Shown: piece by piece, positions 11,130-22,995 of the stretch
How positions within the stretch are numbered: the stretch's first letter is position 1
Layout: the number at the start of each line of letters is the position of its first letter
Assembly (NCBI GenBank): GCA_963693305.1
Contig: OY855904.1
Coordinates: 44,131,304-44,195,303, forward strand
DNA length: 64,000 bases
Direction: 5' to 3'
Source: Meandrina meandrites
Taxonomy: Eukaryota; Cnidaria; Anthozoa; Scleractinia; Meandrinidae
The notes under the pieces: model-generated
Database searches by the model: none
What the model was told of the DNA's origin: nothing
What the model saw: only the letters and a program-made list of their open reading frames with translations
Position numbers and translations under genes: made by a program

Positions 11130-14100
11130 ATGGATTATCATTTAAATATGGCTCCTAAAAATATTAACTTTAAGTTATTGTCTTTAAATGCTCGGGGGAT
11201 TCGATCTTTTGAGAAACGGAAGGCATTGTTTGGGTGGTTAATGACAAATAATGCGGATATTTGTTTTTTGCAAGAATCGTATAGCACTCCTGAGGTGGAA
11301 AATATTTGGAAATCTCAATGGAAAGGAGAAATGTTTTTCTCTCAAGGTACGGTTCATAGTAAGGGCGTCCTCATTCTTATTAAAAATAACTTGGAATTCG
11401 AACTGAAATCCTCAAAAATTGACAAAGATGGGCGCTTTTATACTTATAGAAGCAAAGGTTCAAGATTATCCCTTTCTTTTTGTCAACCTGTATGCCCCAA
11501 ACAAAACAAACGAGCAATTAACCTTTTTTGAAGAAATTGGAGAAGAACTGGACAATTTTTGTTTAGAGGACGATTGTAATATTGTAATTGGTGGGGATTT
11601 TAACGCAATTTTTGACCCCGATTTGGATGGTAATGGCGGAAATCCAAAACGAAAAGAATCAGTTAAGACAATAGAAAACATATGTATTATCAATGATTTA
11701 GTTGATATATGGAGGATTAGACACCCAAAGGAAAAACGTTTTACTTGGCGTCAGAAGACTCCCGTAATTCAGAGGAGGCTGGACTACTGGCTAGTAAGCA
11801 GTGGTATGCAGGAGGATATTGATAATGTTGATGTCATTCCATCGCTTAAATCCGACCATTCCGCAATTGTGCTATCTTTGAATGGAACTGAAAATGGACC
11901 CCGAGGTCCTTCTTATTGGAAGCTTAACTCTAGCTTATTGGATGATAAGGAATATGTGTCCTTGATTAATACGAAATACCCATTATGGAACGATGAATTT
12001 AAAGAAGTCAAAGATCCAAGGCTCTTTTGGGATCTGATGAAGTACAAGATTCGCCAAGAAAGCATGTTTTATAGTAAGATGAAGGCTAAAGAGCGAAAGT
12101 CAAAAATGGCAACTTTAGAGGCAAGACTTAACGACTGCAAAAAAATGTGTGATCAAGATCCCTCGCCAGAAAATATGAATATGTTTGAAGTTATAAAAAC
12201 AGAGTATGAGCTCCAGAATGACTACATCACCCAGGGGGCAATAATACGAACTCGAGCCACCTGGTACGAACAAGGTGAAAAAAGCAGTAAATATTTCTTA
12301 AATTTAGAAAATTCCAGAGGTAAAAAAAGTTCAATTCGGAAATTATTCAAAGATGACGAATCCTTAACTTCAGACCCTCAAGTGATTATGAAAGAACTTC
12401 GTTCCTTTTATTCTGATCTTTATCAAAATAGATCCAATGAAAACAGTAACGCCTTGACAGATTCACTTCTGAGTAATGTACATATCCCTAAATTGACTGT
12501 GGAACAAAGGAACAGATGCGAAGAAAAATTAACGGTAGGCGAATGCTTTAATACTTTAAAAACTTTTCAAAAGAACAAAACCCCAGGGAATGATGGTCTC
12601 ACGGTAGAATTTTATTTAGTGTTTTGGCAGCTTTTGGGCAAACACCTGGTTGATTGTTATAATTATGCACATGAACATGGCGAGCTTTCCAATTCGCAAA
12701 AACAAGCTGTAATTACTTTGTTGGAAAAGAAGGGCAAGGATAAAAGGTTGATAAAAAATTGGCGTCCCATTTCACTTATCAATGTTGACACTAAAATCGC
12801 TTCCAAAACGTTAGCCAAACGACTGGAACCAATCTTACCTGGGTTAATACATTACAATCAAAATGCGTACGTGAAAGGACAGTCGATTTTTGACGCGGTC
12901 AGGACCATTGAGGATATTTTGGAATACACCAAATGTAAGAAAATGTCTGGCATTCTTGTTGCTATTGATTTCGAGAAAGCATTTGACTCTCTTGATCATT
13001 CTTATCTTTTAAAAGTTTTGCACGCATTTAATTTTGGGCCATCTTTTATCCAATGGATCCGTACTTTTTACTCAAATATATCAAGTTGCATCATTAATAA
13101 TGGCTTTTCATCAGATTATTTCGCAGTTGGTCGTGGGGTGCGGCAAGGCGACCCATTATCACCTCTTCTCTTCATATTAGGATTGGAAATTCTTGCATGT
13201 AGTATTCGACAAAATGAAAAAATTCAGGGTATTCAAATTGATAATTTAGAGGTTAAATTGTCCCTTTTCGCGGACGACCTGACTTGCTTTCTCCGAAATA
13301 GATCCTCCTATGATTGCCTACGAGATTGTCTTGGTGCTTTCTCGAAATGTTCTGGTCTCCAAGTTAATGAGGAGAAGACTGAATTTTTCAGTATTGGTAC
13401 AAGGAAATTAGAGCGTGAAATGTACCCTCATGAATTTAAAACTTCTATCAAAATTCTTGGTGTGCACTTTGACTACAATAACGTATCGAGGAATAAATCC
13501 AACTTTGACTCTGCCCTTAAATCAATTAAAAAAGTATTAAATATGTGGAAATGGAGAGGTCTGACGCTCATCGGCAGAATACAAATTGTTAAGTCTTTCG
13601 CCATACCCAAAATTATGTCCAAGGCTGGTCTAATTTCATTGTCAAGTGAATTTATTAAAGAAATTAATAAAGAACTTTATTCCTTTATCTGGAAGGGCAA
13701 AGATAAAATCAAACGCTCAGCCTTAATTAATGACATAGAGGACGGAGGTTTGAAAATGCTGGATCTTGAATCTATGATCTTTGCTCAACGAATCATTTGT
13801 CTGAAGAAATACATTGAGAATTATGAAAGTCCTTGGAAGTATGTTCTGGATTTTTATCTCAAGAAAGTTGGCGGGAAATTTTTATTACATTGTAATTTTG
13901 ATTGTCGGAAATTATCCATTTCACTTCCCGTCTTTTATAAGGAGTGCTTGCAAGCCTGGTCTTCTAGGACTAATTGTGATTCGACACCCTATAAGGGGAT
14001 AATGAACCAAATTATCTGGAACAATAAGTATATTTTGAGTGAGGGAAAATCTATTTTTCAACTGATTTTCTATAAGCAAGGAGTTCTTAAAGTTGGCGAT

Positions 14101-14922
14101 CTTGTTTCAAAGGAAGGTATTTTTCTTAAAAGTGACAAAATTCTCAGTTCCTCTTTATCTCCTGGTTACCTTTTTTCCCTAATGGGGGTTATTGATGCTA
14201 TTCCAAATGAATGGCGTTCTATAATTAAAACAAACCCTTATTGTGCCCCTTCTACGTTGGATCAAGCTTGTTTTGTATTAACAATTGCTGGTAAAACGAT
14301 TGACCTTGCTAATGTCACATCCAAATTGGTTTATAGGGAATTTCGTTCTGTTAAGCAAACTACAGCCACGGCTAAAGCTAAAATTTTGAGTAAATACCCG
14401 GATCTTTCTATAGACTGGAAAAGGTTATATTCGTTAGCTTTTGAAACTACTTTGGATACAAAACTTAGAGAATTTCAATATAAATTATTAAACCTCATTG
14501 TTTTCACCAATAAGAAAGTTTACCAGTTCAAAATGGTGGAATCCCCATTATGTGTTTTCTGTAATGAAGAAGAGGAATCCCTGGAGCATTTATTGTATTT
14601 TTGTAAGTCATCAACATTCTTCTGGAAGGAACTCTTATCTTGGCTCGTGGATGAAGTAAATATTTTGCTTAATGTCTCTCATTTGGACATTCTTTTTGGA
14701 AAATTTGACCTTGACAAAGATTTTCTTTTGGTTAATCATATTATTTTACTGGCTAAATACTTTATCTACAAGTGTAAATTCTCCAAGGCCAGTCCATCAC
14801 TCATAGTCTTCAAAGCTAAGTTAAAAGCAACTTATAAATTGGAATTATATATAGCAAAAAAGAACGGAATTCTAATTAATCATTACAAAAAGTGGGATCA
14901 CCTTCTCTCTTGGCTTTCTTGA
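11130..14922 (+). pseudogene. L1-like ORF2 (endonuclease-reverse transcriptase), one frameshift
   Basis: About 1,263 codons encode an APE-type endonuclease, a reverse transcriptase and a C-terminal Cys/His box. Endonuclease marks are LLSLNARGIRS, CFLQES, VNLYAPN, GGDFNAI, RLDYWLVS and SDHSAIVLSL. Polymerase marks are TPGNDGL, WRPISLINVD, AIDFEKAFDSLDH, GVRQGDPLSPLLF and LFADDLTCF (catalytic FADD at about 13267-13278). The tail box is CVFCNEEEESLEHLLYFC (about 14550). The first part (from ATG 11130) is in a different frame from the rest. The switch falls at the T-run 11436-11439, where one T too many disrupts an otherwise continuous endonuclease. Everything downstream is open to 14922. As it stands the copy could not make a full protein, though a sequencing or assembly error in the T-run is possible. 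Confidence 0.9.
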
Positions 14923-15241
14923 TAACTTTTATATAATCAATACATGGTTAATGATAATTAAGTAGGCCTAACTTTGTACTTTCTGTTTCTGAATTTTCGA
15001 CCTTAGATAAAAAGTTTTTTTCTTTTTATGCAGTTTATTATTTAATATTAGTTGTGTAGCTGTTTTTTATTTTTGTAAGTAGTGTGGCATTTGTATTTGT
15101 ATCGTAATCTAGAGTAAGGAAATGTAATGAATTGTAAAATAGTGTACTTGTATTAGTTTTGTACGTAGTGTGTAAAAATTTCAATAAAAAATGTTTCCTC
15201 CAAAAAAAAAAAAAAACAAAACAAAACAAAACAAGCAGCGA

Positions 15242-15935
15242 AGCATTCAAGATAAAATTTAGGTAAGTCCCTTGGTAAGTCCGACACACTAAAATTGCAA
15301 TGCATGATGAATTTTCCGCCCTGGTTCTTTAAGATATAGGTGTTTCCATGGGCTAGGATATTTGTCAACGTACTTTTTGAGACAAAGGATACGTTGGGTA
15401 TCGATCATTGATTCTATATTCGGCATTCGTACGCCTCCATATTCGTAATCGCTAATTAAGGCTAAGCGCTTAATTTTGTCCTTGTTTTTCCAAACAAATT
15501 TATATATTATAGAGTTAGCTTGCTTTAAGATATCTTTGTTTAAAGGAATTATAGATGCTCGAAACATAAATTTTGGAATAGCAAACGTTTTGACTATTTG
15601 AATTTTTCCATACAGGGAAAGATTTCTCCATTGCCAACTGTTTAAAGTCTTGCTTAGAGAAGTTAAAATTGCATCAAAATTGAGTTCCTGTTTCTTACGC
15701 CAGTCGTAAGTAAAGTAAGATTTTCACAGGTTTGTTAATTTTGTCTTCGTCTATACTAGGTAGTTGACCATTATTGGTATTGTCACCGAGCCAGAGAGCT
15801 TCCGTCTTATCGTTATTTAGCTTCAACCCAGAACAGGTTCCAAATCTCTCAAGAGTATCTAACAGTATTTTAAAAGATGGGATGTCTCTTACAAAGGAAG
15901 TCAGGTCATCGACAAAAGCTGTAACTTATACTACA
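15242..15935 (-). pseudogene. Old L1-like LINE, N-terminal half of the split copy
   Basis: On the minus strand the reading starts at the polymerase catalytic region (FVDDLTSFVRD, about 15930-15900). It continues with GLKLNNDKTEALWLG (about 15830-15790) and KFVWKNKDKIKRLALISDYE (about 15510-15450), and reaches LPKFYLECFAA at the insertion site of the younger LINE. Its continuation is at 9663-8535. Frameshifts near 15340 and 15700 and loss of everything upstream of the catalytic box make it a 5'-truncated, dead copy. Confidence 0.82.
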
Positions 15936-17600
15936 TAAGTCAACCACAAGAAAGTTTTACTTGGTATCTTTAATTTCATTGCGTTGATTTTCCTCTGTTT
16001 TATAACATGAGCACGTTTTTTTTAATATTCTCTCAGCTTTGGAGACGCGTTTGCTTTATCGGTTTGACATGCAAAGGTACGCACGAGAAGCTTACAATAT
16101 GGGGATTCGCTATATTGGAGCGTGCTGTGGAATGGAGCCTTACCAAGTCCAAGCTATCGCCGAAGAGGCAAGTGCAAATATTCTCTGTTATCACTAGGGA
16201 TAGTTAACATTACAGCTGCCCCCGCTGTTATCTTTTTTTTTTTCAGTGTATCCGTTACTACAGTCAATTATTTCGCTTGATATTTTAGCTATTCTATTTT
16301 CTTAATTGACTGAAAATCAGTTTTCTGTTTGGAGCAGTCTTAATTCAGAAGAAAGATAATTCAGAAGAAAGCACTATTTTTTCTCGTGTTCTGCTCACAA
16401 AGCATCACTTGTTTCTGGCCTTCTCAGATGAAGATCATGGGACAAGGACGTAACATTTAAAACAAACTTTCACTATGAATTGTTGAGGTCAAGTAGCTAA
16501 TTAAAACAAAGCCAAATTATGCCAAAATTCTGAAGAATTACATGTAATAATCACCTAAATTTAATTACACGAACGCATCCCCAAATTCCTGAGATCATTT
16601 TGCTTTTTTTGCTGTAATGAGTGATCTCAGCGAGGATAAACTTTGGTAATAGCCAAACGTTTTAAAACTACCAATTCATACCAGCTGTTTTCAGATTTTT
16701 TGTTTCAATATATTAGGGCTGGGAGCTCAAGCAACAATGACCAACTTGGCAGCTGAGCTCGAAACGGATGCCAAAAGATTTCTCACCTCTGTCAATGTAA
16801 ACGCGTGTCGTGAGTTTTGATTTTCTCAAGAACTCTTTTGAATTATCTTTCCTTCTTGACAACTCTCAGTTACAAATTTTACTTAAATGCCTAAAGACTG
16901 ATCGAGTCTTTTATCTTTTATTTCTACCACTTGAGTTTTTTTTAATATTATGATGTTCCAGTTACGAGCAGCTGGCTAGTTATACATGTGTCTCAAGTGA
17001 AAACTTTCTCACTTCTCTGCGAGTTTCAATTCTCGCGGTATCTTTTAAAAACTTTCCTTCTTTAACTCTTTTTGAACTTATCGCAGCTGGTAACTTTATA
17101 TCTTGGTTGCGGCCTGCGTCTTTCAAACCCGTCGTGTAAAGTGTGATTTGTGTCTGACAAATCTCGATTTCGGATTTGAGTCTGTCAATCCTACGGGCGA
17201 ACGAGAGCTGCTCGCAACGCGTTAACAAGAGAAATTTCTAGACCAATACGTACTATTCTTGGTTTTGATTATATCAATTGCGTAAGTTTCGGCCTTTAGA
17301 CCTTGTGCACTCAAGAAAGCTCGAAGCAAACTGCAGCAACCCAACTGCAATCAAAGTTTGCAAGCGTCGTTTGTTGACTTGTTGTCATTTGTGCACGTGC
17401 TCACGCTTTGGTTTGTCATTATCACCCAATCATCGTTTATCTTGCGTCATCATTTACCAATCACCGTACAGAGAAATTTCTCACACCTACCGATACTACT
17501 TGCGGGCCCACTTTGGGCAAATCGAGATTTTGTCTGGTATACTATATATATACTGTATATACGCGCGGACTACAATGAACGCAGGGCCAAAACCCTGCGG
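15936..17600. other. No gene recognised
   Basis: AT-rich sequence with scattered short frames (for example 16007-16207 plus, 16980-17228 minus) that show no recognisable domain. A short T-run lies near 16233-16243. I see no repeat boundary or RNA gene. Conserved exons without a start codon could be hidden here. Confidence 0.4.
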
Positions 17601-17619
17601 GGGCAATTATCGTTGTCAC

Positions 17620-17755
17620 TATCACTATTATTAGAACTGTCATTGTGACTGTCACGGTCACTGCCACTGTCAACGCTACCGCCGCCGCCACTGCCACTGT
17701 CAATGTCATTGTCATTGCCACTGCCATTTCGACTGTCATTACTATCATCAGTGGT
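17620..17755. repeat. Imperfect hexanucleotide minisatellite
   Basis: Repeats of ACTGTC / ATTGTC / CTGCCA make up this block. Read on the minus strand it gives S/D/N/G-rich or V/T/A-rich pseudo-proteins in two frames, the signature of repeat translation rather than selection. Confidence 0.8.
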
Positions 17756-17759
17756 CGTG

Positions 17760-19900
17760 TGCACGTTTAAAAAAGAGCCGTGTTACAACGGTGAAATTGA
17801 ACATGGACGAATGACAATGTCCCTGTCTTGCTCACGGGCGAGGTGGAGAAAGGGTTAGCGAAGCGAGTGGGAGCGCGGGGCAATATGGGCTGGTGACGAG
17901 GTTACGAGTGAAGCTAGCGAAGAACAATAGAGAGGCTGTAAATACCTTTGGAAAGAAAGTGGACTTATAAGACTCTTCTTCTTGTCATCGTCTCATCGTC
18001 AACAACTTGGCCTCTTGACCTATAATTTAAATCAGACCAATAAAATTTGAGTGGTAGATTGAGTGTTTAATTGTCTACAATTACCAGTTTGCGGATGACG
18101 ACTCCTTGCACTCGAAACAAATTACATGTACATGAAAATTAAAAGAAGCAGAAAGGAAAAATGGTGCAGCTGCCTGATTTTTTGATTCGCTTGGCTTCTT
18201 ACATGTCAACATAATATTTCTTTGTTGAACCAAAACGTCTTGCAGGGTGAAAGTAGGGCAGAGTGTTGGTTGATATTGGTAAAAATATAGTGTTTGAAGA
18301 CAAGCTCTAGAGACGAGCCCTTTTCAAGCGAGTTATTTAAAATAATGTCTATTTTGCCTCAAACCTGTTCAGCAGGACAAAATTTTCCCTGCTTGCACGA
18401 TTCGCCAAAAAATGCAACAAAGCGAGGAAATCTTGTCAACATCCGTGATACTTTGTAATTTCCATCTTATTGTATTTCGTTCGCCGTAATTCAGACTCTT
18501 ACCTAACCCGTTCAATAGAATTACAATAACATTCTTCTAATGTAAAAGATTACCAACCGCCTCTTCTTTCGATTCTGTGATCGACGAAACGCTTAAAAGT
18601 TTATCTTAACAGAAATAAATCAACCGCTTCATTGCAAATAGTCCTTCTTCATGCTTTTTTTTATTCTTATAATTATGTGTGTGTTAATTGCCCGCAAGAC
18701 CTCGTTTCCGAGTTTAAATTATTTTGCAATTGATACATGCTGACTAGATTTGGCACGGAGATAAACAAGATCACAAAATAGTAAGAAATGGATGAAAAAG
18801 GTATAACCGCAACACGTTTATCACATTATTATGAGTGAGAAAATTTCTGTGTCAGACAATTTCTGCAAACAGCAAGATGCGCTGGGAAGAAGTTATGAGC
18901 GGCTGTTGTAACGATGATAAAACCTTTGTCGCCTTTCTCTGGAGGAACGGGGAAGTCATTCTCTTCACAAAGACATCCACAGCCCCTCTATGTTTCTCAC
19001 TTCCCTCTCCATACCCTCGAGTCTCCACTTGTGCTCTGGTTTCCAGTTCTCTTGCCATTTTTCCCCGCGTTCAACAGTTGAGGAAAAATGGGAAAAATAC
19101 AAGGCTGTGAACAGCTCAGTGCAATCAGATGTCCTCTGTTTTCACCGTTGTCAATTCAATAAGAAGAAGGCGTTAATAAATAATATCCATTAATTTATGT
19201 GAAAAACAACGGAAGACTCGGGCCCTTCCACTAGATCTGCAACTTTTTGTTCTGGTGTTTTACGCCCATGGTAGGTTGGCAATATTTAATAAACATAGCA
19301 CTTTTTTTTTTCAACAGCTTGCTAAAGAAAGAGTTAAACTGCCTCCTGCTAGTGAGAAGCACAGTTTGTGGGGAGACGCTCTTCGGCAGCACACTTTCCC
19401 GTGGGTTAGGGCGAGGTAAGCGAGTTCCCAGGGATAAACTAATCAGAAACAACGCTTCGTGATTGGGTGCTTGGTTAGGGCTGGTTGGGGTTAAAGTGGG
19501 AAGAAGTGAAGCGGTTTTAGACATTCCCCTGAAGAAAATATACCTATTATTTATTCCGACAACTATCAAAATCGCAAATGACAGACACTCCACCATGTTT
19601 TCGCAGTATAGTTCTGATTCGGTTTTATCAAGTCAAAAGGAAACTTCGGAAAATGAACTTTTTGCTCTCCTCTGTCGAAATTAATGTGTGCGAATGGGAA
19701 GGAGGAGGGAGATACAAAACGTAAATGTATTATCCTCTGCAGACGCAAGAGAAGTAACAAGCATAAACATAGTTTTAATAGTAACGTGTTCCTATGTAGG
19801 GCTAGAGTGCTTATAGAAATAATATTTATTACAATTATTATTATTTTTTTAAATAACCACCTAAAGCTTATACCTCAGTATACGCGAGGACACTAATATA
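17760..19900. other. No gene recognised
   Basis: No domain, TIR pair or RNA gene could be recognised. Overlapping frames on both strands at 18835-19193 and 19231-19684 have no family resemblance and look like chance. Confidence 0.4.
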
Positions 19901-19904
19901 GATT

Positions 19905-19943
19905 CATGCAGGCCTAAAAGCGGAGCTCCCATTTATTTATAAT

Positions 19944-19982
<39 letters not shown>

Positions 19983-21085
19983 TTTGCTCGAGTCAGTTGC
20001 AGTGTTACCAAACTAATTAGTAGCCACACTATTTCTAAGCTTATACAGTGGACCATATAGGTACAAAATGAATTAGAATCGGTCATGTTTAAACTTCATA
20101 TCTTTAAAACCTCTCATGGTTTGTTGTCGAACGCGACGTCAATATATTTCGTGGTTAACCCGTCTGACTTTTTTTGCCGAGTTCACTTTATTGGGCTCCT
20201 CACGTGCGCACGTAGGCACACATAACAAATCTTAATAAAACTTTTTACAACGTTTACTGTACACTAATTAATACATCTCTATAAATTATTCAATGTAAAA
20301 AGGATTTTGACCTTGTTTTCAGGGCAAAAAATCAACTCAATGCAAAAACAAAATAAAGAAAAACAAAGTGAACTCGCTGCTAAACACAGAAACAAAATGA
20401 ACTCACTCCACGGCAAACTGAGAGAATCACGGCGGCAAAACAAACTCTTTAAATTGATGGTGCCGGTTATGTAAGTCATTTTAAAGCAACTTAGAATAAT
20501 ACTCTTACATTGTTGGTTTGAGTCGTCTTCTTTTCGTTCCAGTTTGGTTGCATGATTAACTAATTCTGTTTTATCGTACGCGTTGCTAAATACCTTAGGG
20601 AATTTTATACAGAGAACTGAATCTATTTTCTTCATTTCTGGTAAGCATACGGTAGGTGAAGTCTGAACTCACTCAGCCAAGCACAGGTAACTCGCAACGA
20701 TCGAGGACCGGGGAATATTCATTTAAGCATCTCAAATTACGCGTACGAGATTTCAACACACACACTGATAAGAGAAACAAAACAAATGCAAGCGAGTATA
20801 AAAATAGAGCGTGCGGATAATACATCGCTTTGCCTTAAACATATTTTGGTGTGCAGTATTGCGGAGTAGTTTTACTCGCTTTTGTTTGCGGGATTTTCTG
20901 TACGTGTAGGTTGTATAATTTGCAAAGTGAAATCGTGATTTTGATTTGTGGAGCTATTTTAAATTTAATATTGTTTTTCAAAATCCAATAATAAACATCA
21001 CAGTTAACACCACTAAATAAAACACAAAATAATTAGTCTAAGCGAAATATTTAATAAACAATGTCTGTATAAAATGTACAAACAT
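19905..21085 (+). repeat. Dispersed repeat R, copy R1 (partial)
   Basis: It begins CAGGCCTAAAAGCGGAGCTC, then carries a (TTTA)n array (about 19933-19985) and CACTATTTCTAAGCTTATAC. It ends about AATATTTAATAAACAATGTC (21045-21064). The same series appears at 26405-28280 (R2) and inverted at 61965-63525 (R3). A minus-strand frame (20635-20279, beginning MKKIDSVLCIKF) is partly conserved in the other copies, where it is broken. R may therefore be a mobile element with a coding strand opposite to this copy. Its family was not identified. Confidence 0.7.
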
Positions 21086-21089
21086 GAAT

Positions 21090-21590
21090 AGGTTTGAGAG
21101 CAGCATTAATTGAATTGCGGATAACGCCCTCCTCGATCTGCATAATTCTTTGCATCATACTCAGCCTCATCAGACATCAGACAGACATGCTACACAATTA
21201 CGACATGAGAGCTGAAACAGGTAATGCTGAACACTTCAATTGTTTCAGTATCTTGTTTTATGGGCAAAGAATTAAAATTCGGTGATTTCGCAGAATAATG
21301 CACGATTGCTGTATGTATCTTTCACTACCACTAATCATTTCTTTTGATTGTTTGCAAGAGAATCAAGATAATATTTCTTGTACCAATTTTTTCTATCTTT
21401 AGTTTCTAAAACGTAACAAGTTTGGATCACTCCACACTAAAGGCCACTTGATTTCAGCTTTCAACCAAAAAATCGTTCATTAAAAGTTGTGACTGATAGG
21501 CTGAACAGTTCAGCCTCATTATATAGAATCGCTCCGTGTCTAAATTAGTAAGTGACATCTTTAATATGCGATTTCCACAAATTTTTACTT
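21090..21590. other. No gene recognised
   Basis: AT-rich, with a short chance frame at 21094-21285. It may be intron if the exon at 21594 is real. Confidence 0.35.
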
Positions 21591-21593
21591 CAG

Positions 21594-21777
21594 GGCTTGC
21601 CGTTCCCACTGGGAGAACCTTCACCCTGCAAGCGGTCGTCCCTACAGTCCCGCTTTAGGTGATACGACTTTTCAGTGGCAGGACATCACTCTGGGTAGCA
21701 AGACCCTGATTCAGAAGAAAACCTTGACCACAGACGAAGAACTGTATGAGGCAGCGAAAGGCACGGAGACCCAATAG
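21594..21777 (+). CDS. Possible terminal coding exon, product unknown
   Basis: A GC-richer island follows a pyrimidine-rich stretch and an acceptor-like TTTTTACTTCAG (ending 21593). It has one frame open from there to a TAG at 21775-21777. The frame gives about 60 residues with protein-like composition: ACRSHWENLHPASGRPYSPA, then FQWQDITLGSKTLIQKKTL and EELYEAAKGTETQ at the end. There is no start codon, so it could only be a last exon. No upstream exon was identified and I do not recognise the family. Composition differs clearly from the AT-rich surroundings. It could also be a decayed exon or retrocopy piece. Confidence 0.4.
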
Positions 21778-22107
21778 ACCTGAAAAGAACTGATACCGAT
21801 TCTAATTCACAGGCGGCGTAGTCTATTTGTTAGTGATTTTTGTTAAAAAGAAACAGAATGATACAATTTATATGATTTAACCTTTTACATCTTTGGTAGC
21901 GCAAAATACAGCGCGGTACCTGTAACAAAAATTTCATTGTTTCGTTCTCGACATTTCATTGGCTAATGTAGAAAATGTTCGAATATATTATCTCCATTCT
22001 ACTTTGTGATTGGTTATCTTTGTCTGCGTGCCCCAGGTAACAGTAACCGCACTGTAAACTGATTTTGATAATGTTTCAATGGCCTGCAATTGCAAGAATT
22101 CGAATGG

Positions 22108-22995
22108 TCACAAGTCTTAACACATTCATAAATAAATGTTAAGCTGTAGTTTTGAAAAACTTTCTATGTGGTTAAAGGCAATGTTCACAGTGGAACTGTG
22201 TATTGCCTTATTGCAGATGACACTTTATTATTGATATTTGAAACCTCTCTATTTCCAATGGCCGTTTGTCTATAGTCTACCACAGCGCAATACCAATAAT
22301 AATTAATAAGTGTCATCTGCAATAAGGCAGTAAACTGTTTGACTGTCAACACATTTTTAGGTTGAGAGAGTAATGCTTATTGTAAATGATGTTCGAAAAC
22401 TTTGTAATTGATGGTTTACATACCAAGCTGATTGATCTACCGTCCCTGCACTTTCTTCTAAAAGGCTTCAAGAGCCTCCTGGTCTACAAATGAACGATAC
22501 TTAAGGTTATCCTGGTTATCCATCATGTTTTTTAACAGAGGCATTGATAACAATCAACGAGGCTCACCTTGATAAATTGTTTGATTGATTTAAGTTTCTC
22601 GCTGTATTCAGTGTTCTACTAGCACTTCCCTGCAATTGCCATATCTACAGTTGACGGCTGTTCACTGATACTAAGGCATAGGATGAATGTTATTAATTTT
22701 TCGACGTTTCGAAGGGCTGTCTGTAAAAACCACCCACTCAAAATTCGCTTCAAAAATAATTTTGCTTGAAATTCTACCAAGTAATAGGCTTTATCCAGGC
22801 TAAAACTAATTCAAATTTAGTTTGGTACAAAATGATTTTTTGGCCGCGTTAGGGGACTTTAAAGATTTTGCCCCTTCCCAGCCAGGCGCAACGTCTCGAA
22901 AATTAAAAAAAAATAAATGGCAGGTTTCGGGCCACTTAAAAATATTCCATTCATATCGTCTAATTTTCATAAAACAGCGTTATTTTAGCCGGATA
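22108..22995 (-). repeat. Dispersed repeat D, copy D2, with Kolobok-like terminal sequence
   Basis: 22108-22833 is an inverted copy of D1 (7546-8263), including the palindrome TTGCCTTATTGCAGATGACA (about 22204-22223) mirrored at about 22311-22330. The segment from about 22706 onwards (GGGCTGTCTGTAAAAACCAC, later CGCAACGTCTCGAAAATT) parallels the first 290 bp of the TTAA element at 47358, with many substitutions. This looks like an old, decayed relative. A short plus-strand frame across 22822-23028 is not a gene. Confidence 0.7.

Larger units (their letters stand above)
9664..15231 (+). mobile_element. Near-intact L1-like LINE, about 5.57 kb
   Basis: The element carries a 75-bp 5' leader, ORF1, a 500-bp spacer, ORF2, a 3' UTR with AATAAA (about 15183-15188) and an A-rich tail of A15 followed by AAAAC repeats. 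A perfect 10-bp target duplication CAAGCAGCGA flanks it (9654-9663 and 15232-15241). Removing the element and one copy of the duplication rejoins the minus-strand LINE reading (FYLECFAA then WCKLAHNN). This proves insertion by target-primed reverse transcription into an older L1-like copy. The short leader plus start-to-tail integrity suggests a full-length, recent insertion. An endonuclease of the APE type and an ORF1 with coiled coil and RRM place it in the L1/Tx1 group. Confidence 0.92.

Noticed and set aside
17542..17764. Ser/Asp/Asn-rich and Val/Thr-rich minus-strand frames
   Set aside because: Both are readings of a hexanucleotide minisatellite.
20279..20635. 118-codon minus-strand frame in R1 as a host gene
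   Set aside because: The matching frames in R2 and R3 are interrupted by stops and the segment is repetitive. It is kept only as a possible relic of an R-encoded protein.
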